DNA of 64,000 bases from Streptomyces coffeae (GCF_016741875.1 NZ_JAERRF010000010.1:246334-310333), one strand, 5' to 3'. Positions 1-9,205 are shown, counted from the first letter of the stretch. Made by a program: numbers and translations. Notes: generated from the sequence alone by a model not told the origin.

Positions 1-405
1 CGCGACGCGCTGGAACAGGAGCTGGGCGGCCGTACCCCCACCGTCACCGAGATCTGCCTGCGCACCGGGATGCCGCAGGAGGATGTGAAGGCCGGCCTCG
101 AGGCCAGCGCCTCCTGCACCCCGCTGTCCCTCAACGCCGCGGTGCAGGGCGCCGAGGAGCGGCTGCTCGCCGAGACGGTGGGCGCCGACGACGCCGCGAT
201 CGAACGCGTCGTCAACCGGGAGGCGCTGCGGGTGCTGATCTCGCATCTCTCGGAACAGGACCGCTATGTGCTGTACCTGCGGTTCTTCGCCGGGCTCTCG
301 CAGAGCCAGATCGGCGAGATCCTCGGCTTCTCGCAGATGCACATATCCCGCAGGCTCTCCCGGCTCTACAGCGAGCTGCGCCAAGGGCTCATGGCCTACG
401 CCTGA
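1..405 (+). CDS. RNA polymerase sigma factor, SigB/SigF family (3' part)
   Basis: The reading frame is open from base 1, so the start lies outside the window; 134 codons remain. They cover sigma region 3 and region 4. The C-terminus carries a sigma-4 helix-turn-helix (LSQSQIGEILGFSQMHISRR) that would contact the -35 element, preceded by a typical LSEQDRYVLYLRFF stretch. This pattern is that of the stress/sporulation group (SigB, SigF, SigG) that is numerous in Streptomyces and controlled by RsbW-type anti-sigma kinases. Two such ATPases occur elsewhere in the window, but nothing shows they are partners of this factor. The family is clear; which paralogue it is cannot be told from a fragment. 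Confidence 0.85.
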   Translation, partial: RDALEQELGGRTPTVTEICLRTGMPQEDVKAGLEASASCTPLSLNAAVQGAEERLLAETVGADDAAIERVVNREALRVLISHLSEQDRYVLYLRFFAGLSQSQIGEILGFSQMHISRRLSRLYSELRQGLMAYA

Positions 406-470
406 CCGCCCAGGAGAACCTGACCGCCCACAAGACCACGAAGAGTTCCGACCCCCGGCAGGAGGTGCCG

Positions 471-1139
471 ATGCGCTCCGAGACCGCCCGTATCGCCGCG
501 GACGACGCCCTGCTGGTGGGAGATCTCGCGCTGCCCGAACACCCCATCGGTGTGGTGGCCTTCGCACACGGCAGCGGCAGCTCCCGGCACAGCCCGCGCA
601 ATCGCGCGGTGGCCCAGGTGCTCCAGCGGGCGGACCTCGCCACCTTGCTGTTCGACCTGCTCACCGAGGCCGAGGAGCGGGTGGACGCGGTCACCGCCGA
701 GCACCGCTTCGACATTCCGCTGCTGGGGCGGCGGCTGGTGGGGGCGGTGGACTGGCTCGCCGGGCATCCGGCCACCACCGGGCTGCCGGTCGGCCTGTTC
801 GGCGCCAGCACCGGCGCCGCGGCGGCACTGACCGCCGCGGCGGAGCGGCCGGACCGGGTGCGGGCCGTGGTCTCGCGCGGCGGGCGCCCGGATCTCGCGG
901 GCGGGGCGCTGAACCGGGTGCGCGCTCCGGTGCTGCTGGTGGTGGGCGGGGACGACCATGAGGTGCTGAGGCTGAACGAGCAGGCCGCCGCCATGCTCGC
1001 CGCGCCGCACGAGGTCCATGTGGTGCCCGGCGCGACCCATCTGTTCGAGGAGCCCGGAACCCTGGAGCAGGCGGCCGAGGCGGCACGCGACTGGTTCGCG
1101 CGGATGTCCCGCCGTCCGGCCCGCGGCGCCCGTCACTGA
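471..1139 (+). CDS. Alpha/beta hydrolase (dienelactone hydrolase-like)
   Basis: A 222-residue protein with the alpha/beta hydrolase pattern: an N-terminal strand ending in FAHGSGSS, a nucleophile elbow GASTG (Ser113), an acid in VVGGDD (Asp161/162) and a C-terminal histidine in GATHLF (His190). It lacks a signal peptide and is probably cytosolic. ATG 471 is preferred because AGGAGG at 460-465 lies five bases upstream; a GTG at 465 overlaps that ribosome site and is unlikely to be used. The family contains carboxylesterases and dienelactone hydrolases as well as many proteins of unknown substrate, so only the hydrolase class is assigned. It follows the sigma factor gene on the same strand by 65 bases. 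Confidence 0.8.
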   Translation: MRSETARIAADDALLVGDLALPEHPIGVVAFAHGSGSSRHSPRNRAVAQVLQRADLATLLFDLLTEAEERVDAVTAEHRFDIPLLGRRLVGAVDWLAGHPATTGLPVGLFGASTGAAAALTAAAERPDRVRAVVSRGGRPDLAGGALNRVRAPVLLVVGGDDHEVLRLNEQAAAMLAAPHEVHVVPGATHLFEEPGTLEQAAEAARDWFARMSRRPARGARH

Positions 1140-1145
1140 GCACCG

Positions 1146-2210
1146 CTAGGTGCTCCCCAGCACCTGCCGCAGATCGTAGGAGACCGGCTCCTCGAGCTGG
1201 GCGTAGGTGCAGTCGCGCGGCTCGCGGTCGGGGCGCCAGCGGCGGAACCGGGCGGTGTGCCGGAAGCGGTCGCCCTGCATGTGGTCGTATGCCACCTCAC
1301 AGACCCGCTCGGGGCGCAGCGGCACCCAGGACAGATCCTTGACGCCGGTCCAGCGGCTGGGCGCGCCCGGCATCCGGGACTGTGCGTGTGCCTCCTCGCG
1401 GGCCCACTCCGCCCAGGGGTGGCCCTCGACGGTGGACATGCGCAACGGCTCCAGTTCGGTCATCAGCTCCTGGCGTCGGCGCATGGGGAAGGCGGCGGAC
1501 ACCCCGACGTGCTGGAGACGGCCGGTGGTGTCGTACAGCCCGAGCAGCAGTGAGCCGACGACCGGGCCGGACTTGTGGTGGCGCAGTCCGGCGACGACGC
1601 AGTCGGCGGTGCGCTCGTGCTTGACCTTGACCATGACGCGTTCGCCCGGCCGGTAGCCGAGGCCGAAGGGCTTGGCGACGACTCCGTCCAGCCCCGCGCC
1701 CTCGTATTGCTCGAACCACTGCCGGGCCACCTGCTGGTCGTCGGTCCAGGGGGCGGTGAAAACCGGGTCGGTGGCCCCGCGCAGCGCCTCGGTGAGGGCG
1801 TCCCGGCGCTCCCGCAGCGGGGTGTCCATCAGCGAGGCGTCGCCGAGGGCGAGGAGGTCGAAGGCGACGAAGCTCGCGGGGGTGGTCCCGGCCAGCATCC
1901 GGACCCGGGAGTCGGCGGGGTGGATACGCTCCAGCAGGGCGTCGAAGTCCAGCCGTCCGCCGCGCACGATGACGATCTCGCCGTCGAGCACACAGCGCGG
2001 CGGGAGCTGGGCGAGCAGGGCCCCGGCCAGCTCGGGAAAGTAGCGGGTGAGCGGTTTGCCGGTGCGGCTGCCGATCTCCAGCTCGTCGCCGTCGCGGAAG
2101 ACGATGGCCCGGAAACCGTCCCACTTGGCCTCGTAGCGCATCCCCGCGGGGATGGCGGCCGCGGACTTGGCCAGCATCGGCGCGACGGGAGGCATCACCG
2201 GAAGGTCCAT
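1146..2210 (-). CDS. ligC: ATP-dependent DNA ligase, LigC type
   Basis: A 354-residue protein beginning MDLPVMPPVAPMLAK, with the nucleotidyl-transferase motif EAKWDGF in which Lys29 would carry AMP. Later ligase motifs include LDGEIV, VAFDLLALG and VVAKPFGLGYRPGERVMVKVK (parts of motifs III-V). Length and N-terminus match the stand-alone LigC ligases of actinobacteria, which seal nicks or breaks in back-up end-joining repair. It is divergently transcribed from the LigD-type polymerase gene at 2289, the same pairing as mycobacterial ligC and its neighbour. The start at 2210 gives the conserved N-terminus; the frame stays open upstream but that extension overlaps the opposite gene. No ku gene is visible in the window. 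Confidence 0.88.
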   Translation of the reverse strand: MDLPVMPPVAPMLAKSAAAIPAGMRYEAKWDGFRAIVFRDGDELEIGSRTGKPLTRYFPELAGALLAQLPPRCVLDGEIVIVRGGRLDFDALLERIHPADSRVRMLAGTTPASFVAFDLLALGDASLMDTPLRERRDALTEALRGATDPVFTAPWTDDQQVARQWFEQYEGAGLDGVVAKPFGLGYRPGERVMVKVKHERTADCVVAGLRHHKSGPVVGSLLLGLYDTTGRLQHVGVSAAFPMRRRQELMTELEPLRMSTVEGHPWAEWAREEAHAQSRMPGAPSRWTGVKDLSWVPLRPERVCEVAYDHMQGDRFRHTARFRRWRPDREPRDCTYAQLEEPVSYDLRQVLGST

Positions 2211-2288
2211 GGTGTCCGATTGTGCGTCCGTCGCGGGCCGGGCGCCCGCCGGGAGGTGACCTTGGGCCGTCGGGCCTAGCGTGACGGT

Positions 2289-3299
2289 ATGGGAGAGACG
2301 GTGGAGCTCACGGTCGGTGAGCGTACGGTGCGGCTGTCCAACCCCGGGAAGGTGTACTTCCCGGGGCGCGGCTTCACCAAGCTTGACCTCGCCCGCTACT
2401 ACCTGGCGATCGGCGACGGTGTGCTGCGGGCGCTGCGGAACCGGCCGACGACGCTGGAGCGCTACCCGGACGGCGTAGAGGGGGAGTCGTTCTTCCAGAA
2501 GCGGGCGCCCAAGAACCTGCCCGACTGGATCCCCACCGGCCGTATCTCCTTCCCCAGCGGGCGGCATGCGGACGAGATCTGTCCGACCGAGGTGGCGGCG
2601 GTGGTGTGGGCGGCCAACCTGGGCTGTCTGACGTTCCATCCGTGGCCGGTGCGGCGCGAGGACACCGAGCACCCCGACGAGCTGCGGATCGACCTCGACC
2701 CGCAGCCGGGCACCGACTACCGGGACGCGGTGCGCGCGGCGGGAGAGCTGCGCGAGGTGCTGGACGAGCTGGGGCTGCGCGGCTGGCCCAAGACCTCGGG
2801 CGGCCGGGGGCTGCATGTCTTCGTCCCGATCGAGCCGCGGTGGACCTTCACCCAGGTACGGCGGTCCGCGATCGCCGTCGCGCGGGAGCTGGAGCGGCGG
2901 GCGCCGGAGCGGATCACCACCGCGTGGTGGAAGGAGGAGCGCGGGAGCAAGATCTTCGTGGACTACAACCAGACCGCCCGCGATCGCACCATCGCCAGCG
3001 CCTATTCCGTCCGCCCCCGGCCGGACGCCCCGGTCTCCGCGCCACTGCGCTGGGAGGAGGTGCCGGACGCCCGGCCGCAGGACTTCGATCTGGCGACCAT
3101 GCCGGTGCGCTACCGCGAACTGGGCGATGTGCACGCCGATATGGACGGGCACGCCTTCCGGCTGGACAGCGCGCTGGAGCTGGCCGACCGGGACGAGCGG
3201 GAACACGGTCTGGGCGACCTGCCCTATCCGCCGGAGCATCCCAAGATGAAGGGCGAGCCGAAGCGGGTGCAGCCGAGCCGGGCGAAGACCGAGGGCTGA
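2289..3299 (+). CDS. LigD-type primase-polymerase (end-joining polymerase domain protein)
   Basis: A stand-alone polymerase domain of 336 residues with no ligase or nuclease domain. It shows the archaeo-eukaryotic primase pattern of LigD PolDom: LSNPGKVYFP near the N-terminus, the metal-binding pair IDLDPQP (Asp135, Asp137) and SGGRGLHVFVP around residue 170. Such enzymes add ribo- or deoxynucleotides at broken ends and fill gaps before a ligase acts. The ATG at 2289 is 78 bases from the divergent ligC start, so both could share one regulatory region. Stand-alone PolDom proteins next to ligC occur in mycobacteria, which supports a shared repair role. Confidence 0.88.
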   Translation: MGETVELTVGERTVRLSNPGKVYFPGRGFTKLDLARYYLAIGDGVLRALRNRPTTLERYPDGVEGESFFQKRAPKNLPDWIPTGRISFPSGRHADEICPTEVAAVVWAANLGCLTFHPWPVRREDTEHPDELRIDLDPQPGTDYRDAVRAAGELREVLDELGLRGWPKTSGGRGLHVFVPIEPRWTFTQVRRSAIAVARELERRAPERITTAWWKEERGSKIFVDYNQTARDRTIASAYSVRPRPDAPVSAPLRWEEVPDARPQDFDLATMPVRYRELGDVHADMDGHAFRLDSALELADRDEREHGLGDLPYPPEHPKMKGEPKRVQPSRAKTEG

Positions 3300-3343
3300 G
3301 CCACCACCAAGGCCGGATCGGGACGCTGTGCAAGCATTGCGCC

Positions 3344-4345
3344 ATGTCTGCCGCCCCGCGCTTCGCGCATACCGACCGCCACCGGGTCGCGGTGCTGGTC
3401 CGGCACGGGCTGCTGCCGTTCGAACTGGGCATGGCGCACCGGCTGTTCGGCCGGGCTCGATCGGGAACGGGCGAGCCGCTGTACGAGGTGGTGACGTGCG
3501 CCCTGGTCCCCGGTGAGGTCCGTACCGACTCCGATGTCAGCGTGAACGTCCGCCATGGGCCCGACGCGCTGGCCGAGGCCGACACCGTGATCGTCCCGGC
3601 CGCCAACGAGCAGGACGCACCGCAGACCGAGGGCCGTCTCGGGGCCGCGCTCGGCGCCGCCTTCGAGGCGATCCGCCCCGGCACCCGTATCGCCTCGATC
3701 TGCACCGGCGCCTTTGTCCTGGCGGCCGCCGGGCTGCTCGACGGCCGCCGGGCGACCACCCACTGGCAGGCGGCCGACCGCTTCCGGGAGCTGTTCCCCG
3801 CCGTCGAGCTGGACCCGGACGTCCTCTACACCGACGAGGGGTCCGTGCTCACCTCGGCCGGGGACGCCTCCGGTATCGATCTGATCCTCCATATGATCCG
3901 GCGCGACCACGGAGCGGCGGTGGCAAGCGAGGTCGCCCGCGGCGCGGTGGTGGCCCCGCACCGGGACGGCGGCCAGGCCCAGTTCATCCGGCGGCCGGTC
4001 CCCGAGCGGCGCGGCTCGTCCACCGGCACGGCCCGCGCCTGGGCGCTGACCCGGCTGGACCGGCCGGTGAGCCTGCGGGAGCTGGCCGAGCGGGAGTCGA
4101 TGAGCGTACGGACCTTCTCCCGGCGGTTCCGCGAGGAGGTCGGGATGACCCCGGTGCAGTGGCTGACGCATGCCCGGGTGGAGCGCGCCCGGCAGCTGCT
4201 GGAGGAGACCGATCTGCCGGTGGACCGGATCGCGGCGGACGCGGGGTTCGGGACGGCCGCGTCACTGCGACAGCATCTGCACACCGCGCTCGGTGTCTCC
4301 CCCAGCGCCTACCGGTCCACCTTCCGCGGCACCGCGGCACCGTGA
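3344..4345 (+). CDS. GlxA family transcriptional regulator (DJ-1/PfpI plus AraC HTH)
   Basis: A 333-residue two-domain protein. Residues about 10-185 form a DJ-1/PfpI-type fold (VAVLVRHGLLPFELG; IASICTGAFVLAAAGLLDG, with the cysteine elbow), and residues about 225-325 hold an AraC-type double helix-turn-helix (LRELAERESMSVRTFSRRF and VDRIAADAGFGTAASLRQHL). GlxA-like regulators probably sense small metabolites through the DJ-1 domain and activate nearby catabolic or stress genes. ATG 3344 begins the conserved domain although the frame is open upstream through the polymerase gene. The 3' end overlaps the convergent phosphatase gene by 37 bases. Confidence 0.88.
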   Translation: MSAAPRFAHTDRHRVAVLVRHGLLPFELGMAHRLFGRARSGTGEPLYEVVTCALVPGEVRTDSDVSVNVRHGPDALAEADTVIVPAANEQDAPQTEGRLGAALGAAFEAIRPGTRIASICTGAFVLAAAGLLDGRRATTHWQAADRFRELFPAVELDPDVLYTDEGSVLTSAGDASGIDLILHMIRRDHGAAVASEVARGAVVAPHRDGGQAQFIRRPVPERRGSSTGTARAWALTRLDRPVSLRELAERESMSVRTFSRRFREEVGMTPVQWLTHARVERARQLLEETDLPVDRIAADAGFGTAASLRQHLHTALGVSPSAYRSTFRGTAAP

Positions 4346-6435
4346 CCGGCGTCGCCGTCGGGCCTCGACGGCGTACGCAGCCGGGCCAGCAGCAGCGCCA
4401 CATCGTCGTCGGGCGCACCGTGCAGCGCCGCCAGCACCTGGTCGCAGATCCGCTCCAGGGATCCGTGGTGCCGGCGCAGCAGCTGGACCAGGGTGTGCAG
4501 TCCGACGTCCAGCGACTGGTGGCGCTTTTCCACCAGACCGTCGGTGAACAGGGCGAGCAGCGCGCCCTCGGCCAGTTCGCAGTCGACCGCGGCGAAAGGG
4601 ACGCCCCCCACGCCCAGCGGCGCTCCGGTGGGGATGTCGATCAGCTCGGCGTCACCGCCGGGGTGCACCAGGACCGGGGGCAGATGGCCGGCGGTGGACA
4701 GCTCGCACCGCCCGGTGCGCGGGTCGCAGACCGCGTAGAGGCAGGTGGCGATGGATTCGCCGAGGCTGAGGGTGATCTCGTCGAGGTGGCGCAGCAGCTC
4801 CACGGGGTTCAGGTCGAGCTGGGAGAAGGCCCGGGTGGCGGTGCGCAGTTGGCCCATGATGGCCGCGGCGTGGATGCCCTTGCCCATGACGTCCCCGACC
4901 ACCAGGCCGACCCGGCCGTCCTGGAGGGGCAGTACGTCGAACCAGTCGCCGCCCGCGGCGCTGACGGCGGGCAGATAGCGTGAGGCGATCTCCAGTCCGT
5001 CCAGGTCCCGGGGCTGCTGGGACAGCAGGCTGCGCTGGAGGGTGAGCGCGGCGTCGCGCTCGCGCCCGTAGAGCCGGGCGTTGTCGATGCACAGGGCGGC
5101 GCGGATGGCCAGTTCGCAGGCGAGGGTGAGGTCCTGTTCGTCGAACGGCCGGGGGTTGACCGTGCGGTGCAGGCTGAGGGTGCCCAGCACACTGCCGCGG
5201 GCGATCAGCGGGGCCGCGAGATAGGAGTGGACGCCCTCCCGCTGGAGGACCGCGGCGGCGGACTCGTCGCGCGCGATCCGGCGGACGTCCTGCTCGGTGA
5301 CGTGCGGAACGAAGATCGGCTGGGCGTCGCGCACACATTTGGTGATCAGACGGGTGGGACCGTAGCGGGCGATCTCGCCGACCGGGTCGGCCGCGTGCAC
5401 CGCCTCGGTGGGATAGCCCGCGGCCACGGCCAGCGCCCGGAAGCGGGTCGAGCCGTCGGTGCGCACCCGGGCCGTGGCCTCGCGGTGCACCACGGCGTCG
5501 AGTACATCGACGGCCGCGAGGTCGGCGAGCCGGGGCACGGTCACATCGGCCAGCTCCTGGGCGGTCTGCCGCAGGTCCAGGGTGGTGCCGATGCGGACCC
5601 CGGCGTCGGCGATGACGGCCAGCCGCTCGCGTGCCTCGGCGACCTCGCTGGCCGCCCGGTGGCGCTTGGAGACGTCGATGACCGCTACGGCAACGCCCAG
5701 GATGCGGCCGCTGGGGTCCTCCAGCCGGTAGTAGGACTGCGACCAGGCGTGGTCGTGGTCGGGGTCGGCGGGGGTGCGGCCGACGCTCTGCTGGTCCAGC
5801 AGCGGTTCACCGGACTCCAGGACGTGCCGCATCGCGGTCTCCATGGCTCCGGCGTCCAGCCCCGGCAGCACCTCGGCGATGCTGTGGCCGCGCACCTCGT
5901 CCTCGGTCAGCCCGTTCATCCGCTGAAGGGACGGATTGGCGCGCACCCAGCGCAGCTGGGTGTCGAAGACCGCCGTGCCCACGGGCGACTGTTTGATGAG
6001 GAAGCCGGAGACGGCGAGATCGGTCTCCAGCTGCCGTACGGTCCCCTCGTCGGCGGCGAGCCCGAGGGCGTAGGCGTCGCCCCGCACATCGCGCAGGCCC
6101 ATGGTGCGGAATTCGACCTGGAGGGTACGGCCGTCCTGGTGGCGCACCGGGAAGACGCCCGCCCAGGTGTCGCCCGCCCGCACCCGCGCGAAGAGTTCCA
6201 CCGCCGACCGGCGGTCCTCGGGGGGGACCAGCAGCCGGTCCGCGCGGCAGCCCAGCGCATCGGCGGCACGGTAGCCGAACAGCTGTTCCGCCTCGGGGCT
6301 CCACAGCACGATGCGGCCGTCGCCGTCCAGCACCACGGCGGCGACCTGCAACAGGTCGAGCACCCCTCCCGGGGCGGCGGTCAGGCCGCCCCTGCCCGCC
6401 TCGCCGTCCTGGTCAAGACGGTCATGCCTGGTCAT
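4309..6435 (-). CDS. PAS-PAS-GAF-SpoIIE serine phosphatase
   Basis: A 708-residue cytosolic signalling protein. Order: a PAS domain (about 20-140), a second PAS/PAC segment (about 145-265, with RMNGLTEDEVRGHSIAEVLP), a GAF domain (about 290-440) and a C-terminal PP2C/SpoIIE phosphatase (about 470-690, with GGDWFDVLPL, VGDVMGKGIHAAAIMGQLR and TAGHLPPVLV). Proteins of this kind dephosphorylate anti-anti-sigma factors and so release sigma factors in response to a signal sensed by PAS/GAF. The start at 6435 has a GGTGAGGTG ribosome site. The sigma factor gene at the left edge is a possible but unproven target. Confidence 0.92.
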   Translation of the reverse strand: MTRHDRLDQDGEAGRGGLTAAPGGVLDLLQVAAVVLDGDGRIVLWSPEAEQLFGYRAADALGCRADRLLVPPEDRRSAVELFARVRAGDTWAGVFPVRHQDGRTLQVEFRTMGLRDVRGDAYALGLAADEGTVRQLETDLAVSGFLIKQSPVGTAVFDTQLRWVRANPSLQRMNGLTEDEVRGHSIAEVLPGLDAGAMETAMRHVLESGEPLLDQQSVGRTPADPDHDHAWSQSYYRLEDPSGRILGVAVAVIDVSKRHRAASEVAEARERLAVIADAGVRIGTTLDLRQTAQELADVTVPRLADLAAVDVLDAVVHREATARVRTDGSTRFRALAVAAGYPTEAVHAADPVGEIARYGPTRLITKCVRDAQPIFVPHVTEQDVRRIARDESAAAVLQREGVHSYLAAPLIARGSVLGTLSLHRTVNPRPFDEQDLTLACELAIRAALCIDNARLYGRERDAALTLQRSLLSQQPRDLDGLEIASRYLPAVSAAGGDWFDVLPLQDGRVGLVVGDVMGKGIHAAAIMGQLRTATRAFSQLDLNPVELLRHLDEITLSLGESIATCLYAVCDPRTGRCELSTAGHLPPVLVHPGGDAELIDIPTGAPLGVGGVPFAAVDCELAEGALLALFTDGLVEKRHQSLDVGLHTLVQLLRRHHGSLERICDQVLAALHGAPDDDVALLLARLRTPSRPDGDAGHGAAVPRKVDR

Positions 6436-6521
6436 ACCGGCACCTCACCGGCTCGTGTGCGCTTCTTCTGTCATACCTCGCCGGGCGGTCCCCCGCACAC
6501 CAGTGGGATACGCCCGCATCA

Positions 6522-7376
6522 TCAGATGGTGAACGGACGCTGACGGGCGAAGGCCGGGTTCCGCGCCCCGGCCAGGAACAGATTGGGGGTCTGGTCCGGG
6601 GGCATCCGCTTCACGATCTCCCGGTGCAGCCCCCGGTAGCTGCCCGCGAAGGCGCCGCCGCGCCAGACCTCCAGCAGGGTTCCGGTGAACAGGCCGTTGA
6701 TGACGCCGTCCGAGGAGGTCTGGTTGTCCTGGCAGCCGGAGATCTCCAGCACGCTGGCCTCGATCTTGACGAGGTCCTTGGCGGTGTGCGCCTTCTGGAT
6801 CCGGTCGTAGAACTCACGGTCCCGCCGGTAGACCGTGGACTGCACCGTCTCGGGCATCGCCCTGATCTTCCGGCCGATCTCATCGGGGTCGTCGGTGTTG
6901 AACCGCCGGTCCAGCTCGCGGGGGCTGAGGACCTCCGGCAGTTGGCGGGCCACGGTGCCGCTGTGGCAGCTGTCGGAGAGCATCCAGATCCGCACCCCCT
7001 TGGCGAACTTGCCGAACAGGCCGAACAGTTCGTCGTCGACCACCTGCCGGTCGTACAGCACCCAGGTCTCGTCCAGCCGGTCGCCTGTCTCGTCGTGGTT
7101 GAGGTCGGGCACCTGGCCACCGTGGCCCGAGTAGGTGAGGAAGAGGATGTCGCCGTCCGCCAGCCGCCCGGCCGCGGCCTCCAGTGCGGAGGTGACCGCC
7201 TCGGAGGTGGCCTCGGAGGTGATCAGCGGATCGGTGACATCGAACCCCGCGTGGTCGGCGAGGCCCGCCATATCCGTGGCGTCCTGCTCACAGGCGTTCA
7301 GCTCACCGCTCCAGCCGTCGTAGGCGGCGGGGTCGACCTGGTTGAGTCCGATGTGGAGGGAGATACCGGTTGCCAT
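6522..7376 (-). CDS. Caspase-like protease (peptidase C14 / metacaspase type)
   Basis: A 284-residue protein with the caspase-hemoglobinase fold. It starts GISLHIGLNQVDP, has the catalytic histidine in LTYSGHGGQ (His85) and the nucleophile in LSDSCHSGT (Cys137), each at the end of a hydrophobic strand, with the acidic pocket residues expected for an Arg/Lys-specific metacaspase. There is no signal peptide. The ATG at 7376 follows GAGGAG. It lies 30 bases downstream of an amidohydrolase gene on the same strand, so the two are probably co-transcribed. Bacterial caspase-like proteins act in regulated proteolysis, and some act in abortive phage defence; this protein's role is unknown. Confidence 0.9.
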   Translation of the reverse strand: MATGISLHIGLNQVDPAAYDGWSGELNACEQDATDMAGLADHAGFDVTDPLITSEATSEAVTSALEAAAGRLADGDILFLTYSGHGGQVPDLNHDETGDRLDETWVLYDRQVVDDELFGLFGKFAKGVRIWMLSDSCHSGTVARQLPEVLSPRELDRRFNTDDPDEIGRKIRAMPETVQSTVYRRDREFYDRIQKAHTAKDLVKIEASVLEISGCQDNQTSSDGVINGLFTGTLLEVWRGGAFAGSYRGLHREIVKRMPPDQTPNLFLAGARNPAFARQRPFTI

Positions 7377-7406
7377 GGGGGGCTCCTCGGGTGGGGTGGG
7401 GAAACG

Positions 7407-9050
7407 TCAGGTCAGCAGGTCGGACAGCTCGGCGGCGTAGTCCGGGGGCAGATTGGGCTCGGCGGCCAGACTCGCCAGGAACGCGGGGTCGGCCCCGGCC
7501 GTCAGGCCGTCCAGGGCCAGGGCGGGGAGCGCGGCCGGGCTGATGCCGGGTGGGGCGATCTCGGGACCGCTGCGGCCCGGCCGAGCCCGCCGGGCCGCTC
7601 CGGGCGGCGCCAGCCGGGGGCGCAGCTCGGTGCCGTTCGGCTCGATCTCGTCCAGGGCGAGCCGCCACCGCGGGCCCTCGTCCGCCCGGGGCGGGGCCCG
7701 CCGCGCGGCCCGTTCGGCGTGGCCGGGCAGATCGGCGAGGGCGCGGCTGAGCCGATCGGCGGCCTCGGTGAGGGTCAGACCGCCGACGACCGGGTCGGCG
7801 GAGGTCTGGCGGAGCCGGACGCTGCGCCGCGCGGGCGCCCCGTGGTCCAGCGGCTCCAGCTCGGACGGGTCGGGGGTGAGCTTCCGCATCAGGGCGGTGG
7901 TGCCGTAGCGGGGGGTGCCGTCGATGGCGACGAGGGTGATGTCCCGGTCGCGGGCGTCGATCAGGGCGGTGTACGGATCGCCGTCGGCTCCGGCGACGGC
8001 GATCAGATCGGCGCGCATACCGGGCCGCAGCGAGCCCAGGGTGCGCTCCCAGCGCAGGATGGCGGCCGCGTCACGGGTGGCCATGGCGACCAGGTCGCGG
8101 TCGCTGAACACCCCGCCCGCCACGTCGGAGGCCAGCCGGGCCGCCTTGAGTTCGCCCAGCAGCCCCTTGCTGCCGGAGACCGACCAGTCCGAGCCGAGCC
8201 CGATGAGCATGCCGGTGCGACGGGCGGCGGCGATGTCCGCGGTGCCGCCGTACAGCAGCAGGTTCGACAGCGGGGACCACACCATGGAGCCGCCGTGCCC
8301 GGCCAGCACGGTGAAGTCCTCGGGGGTGAGCGCCGTGCAGTGGATAGCGACGAGGTTGTCGGTGATCGCCCACCGCCCGCGCTCGATCTCCAGGGCCTGG
8401 AAGTGCTCGCGCGCGTCCTTGTCGGTGCCCTCGGCCAGGTGCAGCAGCAGCCGGTGGGGCTGCTGGAGCCGGGTGAGGAACCGGGCGGCGTCCGCCGCCT
8501 CGACATCGGCGATCCGGGAGGCGGCCTCGGGCAGCGCGGGGTCGTCGGTGGCCTCGACGTTGCGGACGATGCCGCGGTACATCCGGCGGGAGCCGGTGTT
8601 GCTGAACAGTGCGATGCCCTGGCTGGTGGTGGTGCCGTTGACCAGGGCCTTGGCCTCCACGTAGCGCACCACGGCGGGCATCAGTTCCGGATCCTCGCCG
8701 AGCACCGTCATCGGCCCGGTGACCAGGGGGCGGTAGGCCGGGTTGCGCCGTCCGCCCCAGTCGGAGCGGTTGCCGTAGCGCTCGGGGATCCGCCACAGCG
8801 GGAGCACGTCGTAGGGCAGATGGTTGTGCAGCTCGATCAGACCGGGGTAGACGGTGCCGCCGGTGCGGACCACCGGGGTGTCCTCATGGCCCGGGGGCCG
8901 GGGCGCGCCTGCGGGCAGCACCGCGTCGACCAGGCCCCGGCCGATGTAGAGCACGCCGTCGTCGAGCACGGTGTCATGCGCATCCATGGTGACGATCCGG
9001 CCGCGCAGCGCGCAGCGCGGCTGCTCTTCGGCATCCACCGCAGGTGGCAT
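7407..9050 (-). CDS. Amidohydrolase superfamily protein with long C-terminal extension
   Basis: A 547-residue metal-dependent hydrolase. The N-terminal composite domain (GRIVTMDAHDTVLDDGVLYI) leads into a TIM barrel with the metal ligands LIELHNHLPYD (His75, His77), later histidines including VAIHCTAL, and GLGSDWSVSGSKG carrying the conserved aspartate. After the barrel closes (about residue 405) comes a Pro/Arg/Ala-rich segment of about 140 residues that matches no family I recognise. The start at 9050 has a GAAGGGA ribosome site; the frame stays open to 9110 but without one. It precedes the caspase-like gene in a probable operon. Substrate is unknown; guanine deaminase/atrazine hydrolase-like enzymes are the nearest group. 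Confidence 0.82.
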   Translation of the reverse strand: MPPAVDAEEQPRCALRGRIVTMDAHDTVLDDGVLYIGRGLVDAVLPAGAPRPPGHEDTPVVRTGGTVYPGLIELHNHLPYDVLPLWRIPERYGNRSDWGGRRNPAYRPLVTGPMTVLGEDPELMPAVVRYVEAKALVNGTTTSQGIALFSNTGSRRMYRGIVRNVEATDDPALPEAASRIADVEAADAARFLTRLQQPHRLLLHLAEGTDKDAREHFQALEIERGRWAITDNLVAIHCTALTPEDFTVLAGHGGSMVWSPLSNLLLYGGTADIAAARRTGMLIGLGSDWSVSGSKGLLGELKAARLASDVAGGVFSDRDLVAMATRDAAAILRWERTLGSLRPGMRADLIAVAGADGDPYTALIDARDRDITLVAIDGTPRYGTTALMRKLTPDPSELEPLDHGAPARRSVRLRQTSADPVVGGLTLTEAADRLSRALADLPGHAERAARRAPPRADEGPRWRLALDEIEPNGTELRPRLAPPGAARRARPGRSGPEIAPPGISPAALPALALDGLTAGADPAFLASLAAEPNLPPDYAAELSDLLT

Positions 9051-9205
9051 GGCGCGTCCCTTCACCTCGCTCCCTGACCGGCGGCCGTCCACGGGCGACC
9101 GCCGCCCCACTAAGCGATGATGATGTGACTTATCCAGTTATGCCCTGTTCTCCGGCCCCATCCGGAGGAGAGACCGGCAGCCCCCCACGTGAGGAGGAGT
9201 CCGCG

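Noticed and set aside
465..467. GTG start for the alpha/beta hydrolase
   Set aside because: It overlaps the AGGAGG site that serves ATG 471.
5167..9077. Long rightward open frames (5167-6543 and 6624-9077) opposite the phosphatase, caspase and amidohydrolase genes
   Set aside because: They mirror real leftward genes, have Gly/Val/Arg-rich shadow composition and no ribosome sites or motifs.
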